DNA of 64,000 nt from Deferribacteraceae bacterium UBA6793 (GTDB lineage: Bacteria; Chrysiogenota; Deferribacteres; Deferribacterales; Geovibrionaceae), in the NCBI GenBank assembly GCA_002452405.1, contig DKFP01000004.1, forward strand, positions 124,001 through 188,000, read 5' to 3'. The position numbers and the translations under genes are program-made. The notes under the pieces are model-generated. The model searched no databases, was not told the DNA's origin, and saw nothing but the letters and a program-made list of their open reading frames with translations. Positions 8,741-17,571 of this stretch are shown one piece after another. Position 1 is the first letter of the stretch. Each line of letters starts with the position of its first letter.

Positions 8741-8825
8741 AGATCACTTTTTCGCGTATTCTTCTCGCAAAGACGCAAACTGCTGTCATTGCAAGGAAGT
8801 CTTCATTCTACGCGGCAATCTCACT
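8741..8825. repeat. Dispersed paired repeat, copy 1 (infB-rbfA gap)
   Basis: Two inverted copies of an approximately 40-base unit lie head to head. The minus-oriented copy (about 8741-8775) reads CGTCTTTGCGAGAAG on the minus strand, and the plus-oriented copy (about 8783-8825) contains TGTCATTGCAAGGAAG and ends GCGGCAATCTCA. The same unit recurs at 21558-21636 and 62236-62322. A perfect 12-bp palindrome CTGATATATCAG (8731-8742) abuts it. No transposase is associated. Confidence 0.65.
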
Positions 8826-8835
8826 TCTGAAAAAC

Positions 8836-11800
8836 TTATTTATTCTCTTCCTTTTCTTTAGCTTCCGAGTCTCTGCGGACGTCCTCAAGAGTTCTCTTCT
8901 CTTCAACCATGATATAGAACTCGAAAACGTCTCCCTCTTTGATATCATTGTATTTTTCAACGCCGATACCGCACTCGTAACCCTGTGCTACCTCTTTCGC
9001 GTCGTCTTTGAAACGTTTCAGAGAGTGGAGCTTGCCGTCATATATAACGATGGAGTCACGGATAACCCTGACATTAGCGTTTCTGGCAACCTTGCCTTCT
9101 GTAACGTATGAACCCGCGATTTTACCGATTTTCGGCACGGAGAACACCTGACGAACTTCCGCACGTCCAAGAACTTCTTCTTTGCGTGACGGGTCAAGCA
9201 TACCCTCCATCGCCTGTTTAACGTCATCAATCGCCTGATAGATAACAGAGTAAAGGTTAAGCTCGACGCCCTCCTGCTCTGCTTTGGCTTTCGCCTGCTG
9301 TCCGGGACGGACGTTGAAACCTATGATAATGGCGCTGGATGCTGTTGCAAGAATGATATCGTTCTCTGAAATACCGCCGACGCCGCTGGAGATGATATTT
9401 ATCTTCACTTCGGGGTTGGACAGTTTTATCAGAGAGGATTTCAGAGCTTCCAGTGAACCCTGAACGTCGGCTTTCAGCACGATGTTGAGTTCTTTCAGCT
9501 TGCCCTCTTTAATCTTATTGAAGATATCGGCAAGACTGACAGCAGATTTTTCAGCCAGCGTATGCTTACGTTTTTCGTCTGCGCGCAGCTCTGCAATCGC
9601 CTTGGCTGTTTTTTCATCAGCCGTAACGATGAATCTGTCGCCTGATTCCGGTACGCCTGAGAAACCCATTATCTCAACGGGAACTGAAAGTCCAGCTTCC
9701 TTGATTGCGGCACCTTTATAGTTGAACATCGCCCTGACCTTGCCGGACTCCGTACCTACGACGAAGTTGTCTCCTCTGGTCAGCGTACCTCTGTTGATAA
9801 GAACGGTTGCAATCGGACCTTTCTGTTTATCCAGTTTAGACTCGATAACGATACCCTCAGCCGGAGCGTGAGGATTTCCTTTAAGTTCAAGAAGTTCAGC
9901 CTCAAGAAGCACTCTTTCAAGCAGCGCATCAACATTGATGTTCTGTTTTGCGGAAATTTCCTGAAACTGTGTATCGCCGCCCCAGTCCTCGGAGATTAAT
10001 CCGTATTCTGAAAGCTGGTTACGTACCATATCCGGGTTGGCATTCTCTTTATCTATTTTGTTGATGGCAACTATAAGTTTAACACCGGCAGCTTTGGCGT
10101 GATCGATTGCCTCTTTTGTCTGTGGCATAACACCGTCGTCCGCAGCAACAACAAGGATAACAATATCCGTAACGCTTGCACCTCTTGCACGGAGGGTTGT
10201 GAACGCCTCGTGACCGGGTGTATCGAGGAAGGTTATTGTTCCGTGGTCAAGTTTCACTTCATAAGCACCGATGTGCTGCGTGATACCGCCTGCCTCGCCT
10301 TCGGCAACAGCCGTAAGACGGATTCTATCCAGCAGCGACGTTTTACCATGGTCAACGTGACCCATAACGGTAACGATAGGCGGTCTGGAAACAAGATCTT
10401 CATCCTTATCCTCGTGTTTGGGGATAAGGTCGTCTTCGGTAAGGAATTTCACCTTAACGTCTATGCCGTATTCAGCAGCAAGCAGAGTTGCTGTGTCGCC
10501 GTCAATAGCCTGATTCACGCTCGCCATTACGCCGAGACCGATAAGTTTTTTGATAACTTCGGTTGCTTTAACACCTATGAGTTTGGCAAACTCGGAGACA
10601 ACAACGTTCTCACCTATCTGAACGCTTGACGGGCGGACAATAACAGGTTCCTGCTTCTCCTCTTTTCTGCCTTTCTGTTTTTTAAAGGGCTTGCGAACGT
10701 TTCTGTTGTCGTTTCTTTTCTCTTTGGGAGCCTCTTCGACTTCCTTTTCAACTTCGACAACAGGAGTGCCGTCAGAAGAGAGTATCTGCTGTTCAAGTTC
10801 GAAAAGCTCGATACCTTCGTCAACACCCTTATGTATATTCTTTTCCTTTTTACCTACTACAGTTTTAGCTTTAGCCTTTTTGGTTTCAACCGTTTCTGTT
10901 TTCGGTTTTTCACGGATTACTTTTTTCTTTTCAGCCAGTTCCGCTATGGATTTCTCCTCCATCTGCGGTCTTCCGGCACCGCCACCCTGCGGACGGTAAG
11001 GCGGTCTGTCGCCACCCTGATAGGGAGGTCTGCCATCACGGTTATAGGGAGGACGATCACCCTGGGGTCTGTCGCCACCCTGATAGGGAGGTCTTCCGTC
11101 GCGGTTATAAGGCGGTCTGTCGCCACCCTGATAGGGAGGTCTGCCATCACGATTGTAGGGCGGTCTGTCGCCCTGGGGACGGTTGTCTCTATTATATGGC
11201 GGTCTGTCACCCTGCGGGCGGTTATCTCTGTTATACTGAGGTCTGTCGCCGCCTTCACGGTTATACTGGGGACGATCGCCCTGGGGACGGTTATCTCTGT
11301 TATAAGGAGGTCTGTCGCCACCCTGATACTGAGGTCTGTCGCCGCCTTCGCGGTTGTATTGGGGGCGATCGCCGTACTGGCGGTTGTCTCTGTTATACGG
11401 AGGTCTGTCGCCGCCTTCACGGTTATACTGTGGTCTGTCGCCCTGCGGACGGTTATCTCTGTTGTATTGAGGTCTGTCGCCGCCTTCGCGGTTATACTGG
11501 GGTCTGTCACCCTGCGGGCGGTTGTCTCTGTTATATTGAGGTCTGTCGCCGCCTTCGCGGTTATACTGAGGACGGTCACCCTGATGACGGTTTTCATAGG
11601 GGCGTTCCTCTCTTTGGGGGCGCTGTTGCTGTGTTTGTGCCGCAGGCTGTTCCTGTTTTACAGGCTGTTCCGCGGGAGCAGACTGCTCCGCAGGTTTTGC
11701 AGTTTCCTGAGCAGGAGTTTCTGTTTTCATAGGCTTAATCTCTTCTGCCGACGGAGCCTGATGGGGAGCCGCCGTTTTCTCTTCAAGCGGAGCGGAAACG

Positions 11801-12159
11801 ACTTCGTCTCTGCTTGTTTCTCTTATTTCGTCAACAGTACGAATGGTATTCTCAAGTTTCTTCTTTCTATCGATAAGCTCTTGTTTGGAAATCTTTCTGA
11901 CTGTTTCATTATCCGTAGACCCCATCTTGATTTCTCTTGATTTCGGGTGTCTTTTATGGCGTTCCATTGCTTTTTTAAGCATCTCCTGTCTGCGGTCAAG
12001 GTTAATCAGCTTTGGGTCAAGCCCAAGCGACTTAACAGCATCGTCGGATATGGTTCCGTCTTCAGCCACCCTGTGTCCGGCTCCCTGTACGTTGTTGAGA
12101 ACCTCGTCTTCGTTTTTTCCAAGTTTTTTAGCTACATCAGTCAGTTTGATTCCAGACAT
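8836..12159 (-). CDS. infB: Translation initiation factor IF-2 with long Tyr/Arg-rich repeat insert
   Basis: This 1107-residue IF-2 is the GTPase that brings fMet-tRNA to the 30S subunit and promotes 70S joining. The N-terminus (residues 1-60) is an IF2N-like domain. Residues near 190-395 are a low-complexity tract of GDRPQYNRxx units with at least 14 YNR triplets. A second IF2N-like segment lies near 530, and the G domain starts with GHVDHGKT near residue 602, with DTPGHE and NKID following. Domains II to IV complete the C-terminus. The G domain begins about 200 residues later than in E. coli IF-2, mostly because of the repeat tract. AGGTGA precedes the ATG. It is co-oriented with nusA and ylxR. 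Confidence 0.97.
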   Translation of the reverse strand: MSGIKLTDVAKKLGKNEDEVLNNVQGAGHRVAEDGTISDDAVKSLGLDPKLINLDRRQEMLKKAMERHKRHPKSREIKMGSTDNETVRKISKQELIDRKKKLENTIRTVDEIRETSRDEVVSAPLEEKTAAPHQAPSAEEIKPMKTETPAQETAKPAEQSAPAEQPVKQEQPAAQTQQQRPQREERPYENRHQGDRPQYNREGGDRPQYNRDNRPQGDRPQYNREGGDRPQYNRDNRPQGDRPQYNREGGDRPPYNRDNRQYGDRPQYNREGGDRPQYQGGDRPPYNRDNRPQGDRPQYNREGGDRPQYNRDNRPQGDRPPYNRDNRPQGDRPPYNRDGRPPYQGGDRPPYNRDGRPPYQGGDRPQGDRPPYNRDGRPPYQGGDRPPYRPQGGGAGRPQMEEKSIAELAEKKKVIREKPKTETVETKKAKAKTVVGKKEKNIHKGVDEGIELFELEQQILSSDGTPVVEVEKEVEEAPKEKRNDNRNVRKPFKKQKGRKEEKQEPVIVRPSSVQIGENVVVSEFAKLIGVKATEVIKKLIGLGVMASVNQAIDGDTATLLAAEYGIDVKVKFLTEDDLIPKHEDKDEDLVSRPPIVTVMGHVDHGKTSLLDRIRLTAVAEGEAGGITQHIGAYEVKLDHGTITFLDTPGHEAFTTLRARGASVTDIVILVVAADDGVMPQTKEAIDHAKAAGVKLIVAINKIDKENANPDMVRNQLSEYGLISEDWGGDTQFQEISAKQNINVDALLERVLLEAELLELKGNPHAPAEGIVIESKLDKQKGPIATVLINRGTLTRGDNFVVGTESGKVRAMFNYKGAAIKEAGLSVPVEIMGFSGVPESGDRFIVTADEKTAKAIAELRADEKRKHTLAEKSAVSLADIFNKIKEGKLKELNIVLKADVQGSLEALKSSLIKLSNPEVKINIISSGVGGISENDIILATASSAIIIGFNVRPGQQAKAKAEQEGVELNLYSVIYQAIDDVKQAMEGMLDPSRKEEVLGRAEVRQVFSVPKIGKIAGSYVTEGKVARNANVRVIRDSIVIYDGKLHSLKRFKDDAKEVAQGYECGIGVEKYNDIKEGDVFEFYIMVEEKRTLEDVRRDSEAKEKEENK
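10983..11594 (-). repeat. Coding tandem repeats in infB (GDRPQYNR units)
   Basis: About 610 bases encode degenerate units of 8 to 13 residues such as GDRPQYNREG, GDRPQYNRDNRPQ and GDRPPYNRDGRPPYQG. Units differ at many synonymous positions (for example the Tyr-Asn-Arg codons), while the protein pattern is kept. No aliphatic residues occur in the core. The repetition keeps two other frames free of stops, which creates long false open frames here. Confidence 0.9.
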
Positions 12160-12173
12160 ATAATTTCACCTGT

Positions 12174-12395
12174 TCAGCGGGTACGTCTAAGTTGGTTGCA
12201 AAGCAAAGATCTTGTCAGCTTCATCTTTTTCAGCCCGGTGTCTCTGCACTTTTCATTATCGCAGACATAGGCTCCACGCCCATGCCTGTTCCCATCTGTG
12301 TCTTCTTCGGGTTTTTCCGAGTAAACAAAGCGCACAAGCTCCGATTTCTCTTTTTTCGCACCGCAGGACACGCAGGTTCTTATAACCCTTTTCAT
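12174..12395 (-). CDS. ylxR: YlxR-family (DUF448) RNA-binding protein
   Basis: This 73-residue protein carries the YlxR signature: RTCVSCGAKKEKSELVRFV at the start and GRGAYVC near residue 39, with four cysteines in the pattern CxxC...CxxxxC. Members are small nucleoid or RNA-binding proteins, and RNase P RNA interaction has been described for some. They are nearly always encoded between nusA and infB, as here. It starts seven bases after the nusA stop without an evident ribosome site, so translational coupling is likely. Confidence 0.9.
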   Translation of the reverse strand: MKRVIRTCVSCGAKKEKSELVRFVYSEKPEEDTDGNRHGRGAYVCDNEKCRDTGLKKMKLTRSLLCNQLRRTR

Positions 12396-12401
12396 GATAT
12401 C

Positions 12402-13715
12402 TTAGTTTTCTTCATTCTCCTCAGAATCCATATCTTCGAATTTGCTGGCAAGAAAATCTATTGCCGCGTTGATAATATTAACGGCTTCGTCCTCGCCTTT
12501 GCTTACAGCGTCTGCAACCTCGTGGGGGCTGGCATTTGACAGTTTTTCAATATCGTCAAGTCCTGCCTCGATAAGTTTTGAAACCTCTTCAGCGGAAAGC
12601 ACGGAAAGGTTTTCGAGGTTGTATATTTCATAAAATTCTTTAAGTTCCTGTTCCTGATCCTGCATACGTTCTTTTCTTATTTCCGCGTATTCTGATTCTT
12701 TAAGAACGTCCAGTCTCCATTCAGTGAGTTTCGCCGCCAGTCTTACGTTCTGACCTTTTTTACCGATAGCCAGCGAGAGCTGGTCGTCGGGCACGACTAT
12801 TTCTATAGTATCCTCGTCCTCAAACACGTTTGTAAGCACCACGTCCGCGGGGGAAATAGCGTTACATACGAATTTGATAGGATCCGGAGACCATTCGATA
12901 ACATCTATCTTTTCGCCTCTCAGCTCGTTGCTGATGGCGTTGATACGCACACCTTTAAGACCGATACACGCGCCAACAGGGTCGATGCTGCTGTTCATGG
13001 TGTAAACTGCAACCTTTGCTCTGTCGCCGGGTTCTCTTGAAACGGCTTTAACATCGATGATACCTTCGTAAACTTCAGGAATCTCAACTTCGAACAGCTT
13101 TTTCAGAAACTGGGGATGTGTTCTTGAAAGGATAAGCTGAGGCCAGCCTTTCACGACTTTGATATCCAGAAGCAGTGCACGGACATAATCACCTCTGTTA
13201 TAGAAGTCGCCGCCTATCATCTCCCTCTTGGGAAGAACAGCCTCTGTTTTACCGATATTTATGATAAGGTTATCTCTGTCAGTCTTGAGAACGACGCCAT
13301 TGACAACATCGCCGACTCTGTCCTGAAACTGGTCGAGAACAACCTGTTTTTCAGCTTCGCGTATCTTTTCAAAAAGTTTCTGTTTAGCAACAAGCGCAGC
13401 CTGTCTGCCCAGTTCTTCAAGTGTTGTGGGAACCATGATAACGTCGCCGAGCTGGGCGTTCTCTTTATATTGTTGAGCATCGTCGATATATATCTCCGTC
13501 CACTTGTCGTCCACACCTTCGCAGACCTCTTTCGGGAGCTGAATATCTATTATGCCTCTGTCTATGTCAACCTCAACGTCAGGTTCAAGAAGTTTGCCGA
13601 TTTTTCTTGCAACGGCAGCCAGAATGGACTCCCTAAGGGCATCGCAGAGGATATCTCTTGAAATCCCCTTCTCTCTGCCCAGTTCATCGACAACTTTCGT
13701 CAGTTCCTTGCTCAT
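12402..13715 (-). CDS. nusA: Transcription termination/antitermination protein NusA
   Basis: This 437-residue NusA binds RNA polymerase and nascent RNA, modulating pausing, termination and antitermination. The N-terminal polymerase-binding domain covers about residues 1-125, S1 lies near 130-200, and two KH domains near 200-345 include ACIGLKGVRINAI and AIGKKGQNVRLAAKL. A helix-hairpin-helix-like acidic tail (residues 360-437) resembles a single C-terminal repeat. It follows rimP by eight bases, the normal order. Confidence 0.98.
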   Translation of the reverse strand: MSKELTKVVDELGREKGISRDILCDALRESILAAVARKIGKLLEPDVEVDIDRGIIDIQLPKEVCEGVDDKWTEIYIDDAQQYKENAQLGDVIMVPTTLEELGRQAALVAKQKLFEKIREAEKQVVLDQFQDRVGDVVNGVVLKTDRDNLIINIGKTEAVLPKREMIGGDFYNRGDYVRALLLDIKVVKGWPQLILSRTHPQFLKKLFEVEIPEVYEGIIDVKAVSREPGDRAKVAVYTMNSSIDPVGACIGLKGVRINAISNELRGEKIDVIEWSPDPIKFVCNAISPADVVLTNVFEDEDTIEIVVPDDQLSLAIGKKGQNVRLAAKLTEWRLDVLKESEYAEIRKERMQDQEQELKEFYEIYNLENLSVLSAEEVSKLIEAGLDDIEKLSNASPHEVADAVSKGEDEAVNIINAAIDFLASKFEDMDSEENEEN

Positions 13716-13723
13716 TAGTCCTC

Positions 13724-14209
13724 CTAAAACTCAATCTCCAGATTGGCCTTGGAAATATTTTCTATGTTCAGTTTAAAAGTCTTGTTCTCTTTTTCAACAA
13801 ACAGATCGACAATGCCGTCTTCTGCTTTTCGGATAACGCCGGTATAGTTAGACCTGCCGGATTCGTCTTTGTTTTTCATAACAATCTTACACTTGCTTCC
13901 GATAAATCTTAAAAAATCATTTTCAGTACGCAGCGGACGCATAAGTCCGGGTGTTGAAACCTCCAGCATATAGTTTTCATACGGAATAAGGGATTCGTCC
14001 GCATCAAGATATGCAGAGATAAGTTTGCTGATTTCGGAACAGTCTTCAATCCCTGTTCCTGTGTCATTATCAATGGTGATTCTAAGAACTTTGCCGCCGG
14101 GTTCGCTTCTGAGCGTAATGTCGAAAAGTTCGCAGTTTTTGCCTTGGACGATAGATCCGATCTGAGGTCGTATCTTATCAAGAATTATTTTACTAACAGG
14201 GTTCTTCAT
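13724..14209 (-). CDS. rimP: Ribosome maturation factor RimP
   Basis: This protein of about 161 residues is a RimP, needed for late 30S assembly. Recognisable elements are LRITIDNDTGTGIEDCSEISK and the YMLEVSTPGLMRPLR segment near residue 80. The frame extends 18 codons further upstream, but ATG at 14209 (MKNPVSK) has GGAGA close ahead, while the extension runs into the upstream terminator hairpin. It begins the rimP-nusA-ylxR-infB unit. Confidence 0.93.
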   Translation of the reverse strand: MKNPVSKIILDKIRPQIGSIVQGKNCELFDITLRSEPGGKVLRITIDNDTGTGIEDCSEISKLISAYLDADESLIPYENYMLEVSTPGLMRPLRTENDFLRFIGSKCKIVMKNKDESGRSNYTGVIRKAEDGIVDLFVEKENKTFKLNIENISKANLEIEF

Positions 14210-14238
14210 CTGTCTCCGAATAGTTGTGTATACCACAC

Positions 14239-14264
14239 AAAAAAATTGGCGGGCTATGCCCACC
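14239..14264 (-). terminator. Rho-independent terminator between the PHP gene and rimP
   Basis: On the minus strand, GGTGGGC, loop ATA and GCCCGCC form a 7-bp stem with one G-T pair, followed by AATTTTTTTG. It lies about 73 bases after the PHP-domain gene and only 30 bases before the rimP start. It therefore either ends the upstream unit or acts as an attenuator in the rimP leader. Confidence 0.8.
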
Positions 14265-14336
14265 TGATTTTGTTTCTATCACACGACTGATTAAATAGCA
14301 AGCACTTTCTTACAAGAATGCCCGACATATGGGCTT

Positions 14337-15242
14337 TCAGATGAAATAGAAGCCATATTTCAGGTCAACCACCCTTTCGATGAAGCTGTCTATAAGGGTC
14401 GAGTCCGCACAGCCGTGACCGCCGATGTGTATTCCGGGTTTGATCCGGTCGCCGTGAAAATCGCTTCCTGCCGTTACCAGCAGGTTATGATTCTTCGCCA
14501 CGTCAAGGTACTTCTGCACCTGTTCATGACTGTGATATGTACTGTATGCCTCTATACCGGAAATGCCGTCTGTTAGCAGCTCCTCAATCTCCCTGTCCTT
14601 ATAGAGTCCGGGATGGGCTATGCAGAGCACCGCTTTGTCCTTCAGTCTCTCAACGGTTTCGTAATAGTCCAGAAGCCGCACATCTACCCACGCCTTTCCG
14701 TCTTTGAAAAAGTAGTCGAAATAGAAGTTTGTGAATGGTGATATGGATTTTTCACCTTCGAGATAATCGTAAAGAGCTTCCCTGTTTTCAGGATGCTTTG
14801 AAAGAACAGTCAGAAAGGTCACGCCGGACGGTGTTCTGCCGTTAGCAGCTTTCATGAGTTCGCCGTATTCTATGGTAAATCCCATATCCTGAAGCCGCTC
14901 CACACGCATCTGGGTTTGCAGGTCACGGTTCTGTTTAAACATTTCAAGCACACCAATGAGCGCGTGACAGCCCTCGTTAAATCCATATGCCGTAACATGG
15001 ATTTCTCTGTCACCATGAAATGTTGAAAGCTCCACGCCGTTGATGAACATGGTTTCCGAACCATACCTGCCCTTGTTCCATTTCATCTCATTACAAGCTG
15101 TGAGAGTATTGTGATCAGATATGGAAAACGTGCTTATGCCCCTTGTTCTCACGACAGTGAGTATCTGCGCAGGAGTGAGCACGCCATCGGAGCTGTGGCT
15201 GGAATGTATATGCAGATCAAAACTGCCCACTGAATATTCCAA
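14337..15242 (-). CDS. PHP-domain metal-dependent phosphoesterase
   Basis: This 301-residue protein has the PHP metal-binding signatures FDLHIHSSHSSDG (residues 8-20) and SISDHNTL near 37, then HPGL near residue 215 and GSDFHGD near 255. Relatives hydrolyse phosphate esters such as nucleoside or histidinol phosphates; the substrate here is not evident. The start is TTG, with GGAGGTG seven bases upstream. It follows iorB by 23 bases and may be the last gene of the iorAB unit. Confidence 0.85.
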   Translation of the reverse strand: MEYSVGSFDLHIHSSHSSDGVLTPAQILTVVRTRGISTFSISDHNTLTACNEMKWNKGRYGSETMFINGVELSTFHGDREIHVTAYGFNEGCHALIGVLEMFKQNRDLQTQMRVERLQDMGFTIEYGELMKAANGRTPSGVTFLTVLSKHPENREALYDYLEGEKSISPFTNFYFDYFFKDGKAWVDVRLLDYYETVERLKDKAVLCIAHPGLYKDREIEELLTDGISGIEAYSTYHSHEQVQKYLDVAKNHNLLVTAGSDFHGDRIKPGIHIGGHGCADSTLIDSFIERVVDLKYGFYFI

Positions 15243-15265
15243 ACCACACCTCCGTCAGTAGATTA

Positions 15266-15838
15266 TTAATAATTGTATCCGGTATCAAACGCTTTAAGGT
15301 TCAGTTCAATAGTTTTGGGCGGAACACGGTCTTTAATAGCCTGCTCCCATTCCCCTTTACCGAAAGGAACCGATTTTGCGAGTATCCCCAAAACAACCAT
15401 GCCGGCAATCTTCTGGTTGCCAAGTTCCATGGCTTTCGAAATAGCATCTATCTCGTACACTTTGCTGAACCTGGATTTTACAGAATCTATTTTGCTCTGC
15501 GGGTATTCCGCGGCACCATCCGCCACCGAAGGGGGGAGAATCATCTGCGTGTTAAGAATAAGCGTAGTGTTATCCGAAATATATTCAGAATATCTCAAAA
15601 ATTCCATTCTTTCAAACGAAACTACAATATCTGCACTTTTGAGTGGGATAGTCGGCGAAGCAACAGTTTCTCCTATGCGGATATGGGTAACAACACTGCC
15701 TCCCCTTTGCGCCATACCGTGAATCTCGCTTTTTTTAACGTCGTATCCCGCTGCCAGAGCAACATCACACACGATGTTGCTGGAAAGGACGGTACCCTGT
15801 CCGCCCACACCTACCATGAGTATGTCCAGTTTCATCAT
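15266..15838 (-). CDS. iorB: Indolepyruvate:ferredoxin oxidoreductase, beta subunit
   Basis: This 190-residue subunit is the gamma/POR-type domain of the two-subunit enzyme that oxidatively decarboxylates aryl pyruvates to aryl-acetyl-CoA with ferredoxin as acceptor. GVGGQGTVLSSNIV at residues 8-21 is the signature of this domain. The start overlaps the iorA stop as ATGA. A second ATG follows directly. It works only together with iorA. Confidence 0.93.
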   Translation of the reverse strand: MMKLDILMVGVGGQGTVLSSNIVCDVALAAGYDVKKSEIHGMAQRGGSVVTHIRIGETVASPTIPLKSADIVVSFERMEFLRYSEYISDNTTLILNTQMILPPSVADGAAEYPQSKIDSVKSRFSKVYEIDAISKAMELGNQKIAGMVVLGILAKSVPFGKGEWEQAIKDRVPPKTIELNLKAFDTGYNY

Positions 15839-17571
15839 TTGCTCCTTTGTTCAATAGCGCCGAATTTGCAGACCTTGATGCAGAGGTGACATCCGGTGCA
15901 GAGGTTTTCGTCTATGAGTGCAACCCGTTTTGATGCATCCCATGCTATCGCAGGGCAGCCGAGTTTAGTACATACGCGGCATCCGCTGCATTTGTCCTCA
16001 TGTATGAAATAAGGTTCTTCAATGACACTTCTGTCGGCGAAAATGCAGGGTTTATTGGTGATGATAACGCTGGGTTCCGGCTTAGAGGTCTCTTCTTTAA
16101 GCACTTCCATAGCGTTTACGATGTCGAACGGATCGATAACACGGATATTTTCCTCTTTAACACCCACTGCCTTGCATATTGCCGCAAAGTCTATTTTGGG
16201 CATGGGATTGCCATGGATATCTTTACCTGAGCCTGCGTTGGGCTGGTGTCCGGTCATACCTGTTATAGTATTGTCAAGTATTATAACCGTAGAGTGACCC
16301 TGATTGTAAACGGTGTTCACCAGAGAGTTTATACCTGTGTGCAGGAAAGTCGAATCGCCGATAACGGCAACGGATTTTTTTGACATATCGTCTGTCGCTT
16401 TGTCCAGACCGTGTGCCATGCCGATGCTCGCGCCCATGCAGACTGTTGTGTTGATAGCCTGAAGGGGCGGCAGAAGCCCCAGAGTATAGCAGCCTATGTC
16501 ACCGGTAACGAAAAGTTTCAGTCTGCTGATAGCATAGAAAATGCCTCTGTGAGAACAGCCGGGGCACATATTGGGCGGACGGAAAGGAAGAGTTGTATCC
16601 ACATCCGCTTCAACGGGAGGAACACCGAAAAGTTCGCGCACTGCGTCAACTGAAAGCTCTCCGCAAACGTCTCTTTCGAGTGTTTCAACTTTTATTCCCT
16701 GAGCTTTTATCTCTGTTTCATAGAATTTATCAAGCTCTTCAACCACATAAAGTTTATCAACTGATGCAGCGAATTGCGCTATCTTTTTCATGGGGAGTGG
16801 CCATGCAAGATCAAGTTTAAGGGTTGACGCTTCGGGCATAGCCTCTCTGACATAAGTGTAGGCAACACCTGAGCAGACGACACCTATCTTCTTGTCTCTC
16901 ATCGCTATTTTATTATATTTCCCGCCCTCGGCAAGTTCTGTCAGAAGTTCAAGTCTGTTTTCAACAAACCTGTGTCTCTTTCTAGCGTTGGCAGGTATCA
17001 TAACCCATTTCGGGATATTGTTTTCGGGAGCCAGTTTGGGAGCTTCAACCCTGTCCTCAAGCTCAACTATTGTCTGCACGTGGGAAATCCTTGTTGTTGA
17101 GCGCACCAGCACAGGAGTGCAGTATTCCTCTGACAGAGAGAATCCGTCTTTGGTAAACTGTTTCGCCTCCTGACTGTCGCAGGGTTCGAACATCGGAACT
17201 TTGCCGAAACGGGCAAAGTGTCTGCTGTCCTGCTCGTTCTGAGAGCTGTACATATTGGGATCGTCCGCAACTATAACAACCAGTCCGGCGTTAACCCCTG
17301 TGTATGAAAGTGTCATAAGCGGGTCTGCCGCAACGTTAAGTCCCACATGTTTCATGCAGGACATGGATCTCTTGCCGCCGAGACTTGCGCCTATTGCTAC
17401 CTCAAGACCGACCTTTTCGTTTGTCGCCCATTCGGTGTATATCTCTTTATAGTGTGATACGTTCTCTGTTATCTCTGTGCTGGGTGTGCCGGGGTATGAG
17501 CTGACAACACCGACGCCCGCCTCATATGCTGCGCGGGCAAACGCTTCGTTACCGCTTAAAACTTTCTTCAT
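15835..17571 (-). CDS. iorA: Indolepyruvate:ferredoxin oxidoreductase, alpha subunit
   Basis: This subunit of about 578 residues contains a pyrimidine-binding domain (GNEAFARAAYEAGVGVVSSYPGTP at its start), a TPP-binding domain (NMCPGCSHRG near 340; GDIGCYTLG; IGDSTFLHTG near 405) and a C-terminal bis-[4Fe-4S] ferredoxin domain (CSGCRVCTKLGCP and CTGCHLCIKVC). It catabolises aromatic amino-acid-derived 2-oxo acids in anaerobes. ATG at 17571 shares a base with the TGA of the upstream gene; a further in-frame ATG lies four codons earlier. Confidence 0.96.
   Translation of the reverse strand: MKKVLSGNEAFARAAYEAGVGVVSSYPGTPSTEITENVSHYKEIYTEWATNEKVGLEVAIGASLGGKRSMSCMKHVGLNVAADPLMTLSYTGVNAGLVVIVADDPNMYSSQNEQDSRHFARFGKVPMFEPCDSQEAKQFTKDGFSLSEEYCTPVLVRSTTRISHVQTIVELEDRVEAPKLAPENNIPKWVMIPANARKRHRFVENRLELLTELAEGGKYNKIAMRDKKIGVVCSGVAYTYVREAMPEASTLKLDLAWPLPMKKIAQFAASVDKLYVVEELDKFYETEIKAQGIKVETLERDVCGELSVDAVRELFGVPPVEADVDTTLPFRPPNMCPGCSHRGIFYAISRLKLFVTGDIGCYTLGLLPPLQAINTTVCMGASIGMAHGLDKATDDMSKKSVAVIGDSTFLHTGINSLVNTVYNQGHSTVIILDNTITGMTGHQPNAGSGKDIHGNPMPKIDFAAICKAVGVKEENIRVIDPFDIVNAMEVLKEETSKPEPSVIITNKPCIFADRSVIEEPYFIHEDKCSGCRVCTKLGCPAIAWDASKRVALIDENLCTGCHLCIKVCKFGAIEQRSK

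Noticed and set aside
10983..11594. CRISPR-like regular repeats
   Set aside because: The units are coding, contiguous, without unique spacers, and in frame with infB.
10831..11940. Open frames of 369 residues (plus strand, 10831-11940), 217 residues (minus strand, 10944-11597) and 178 residues (plus strand, 11196-11732) over the infB repeat
   Set aside because: They arise because the tandem units lack stops in several frames. Their products are monotonous repeats, they have no ribosome sites, and infB is intact in its own frame.
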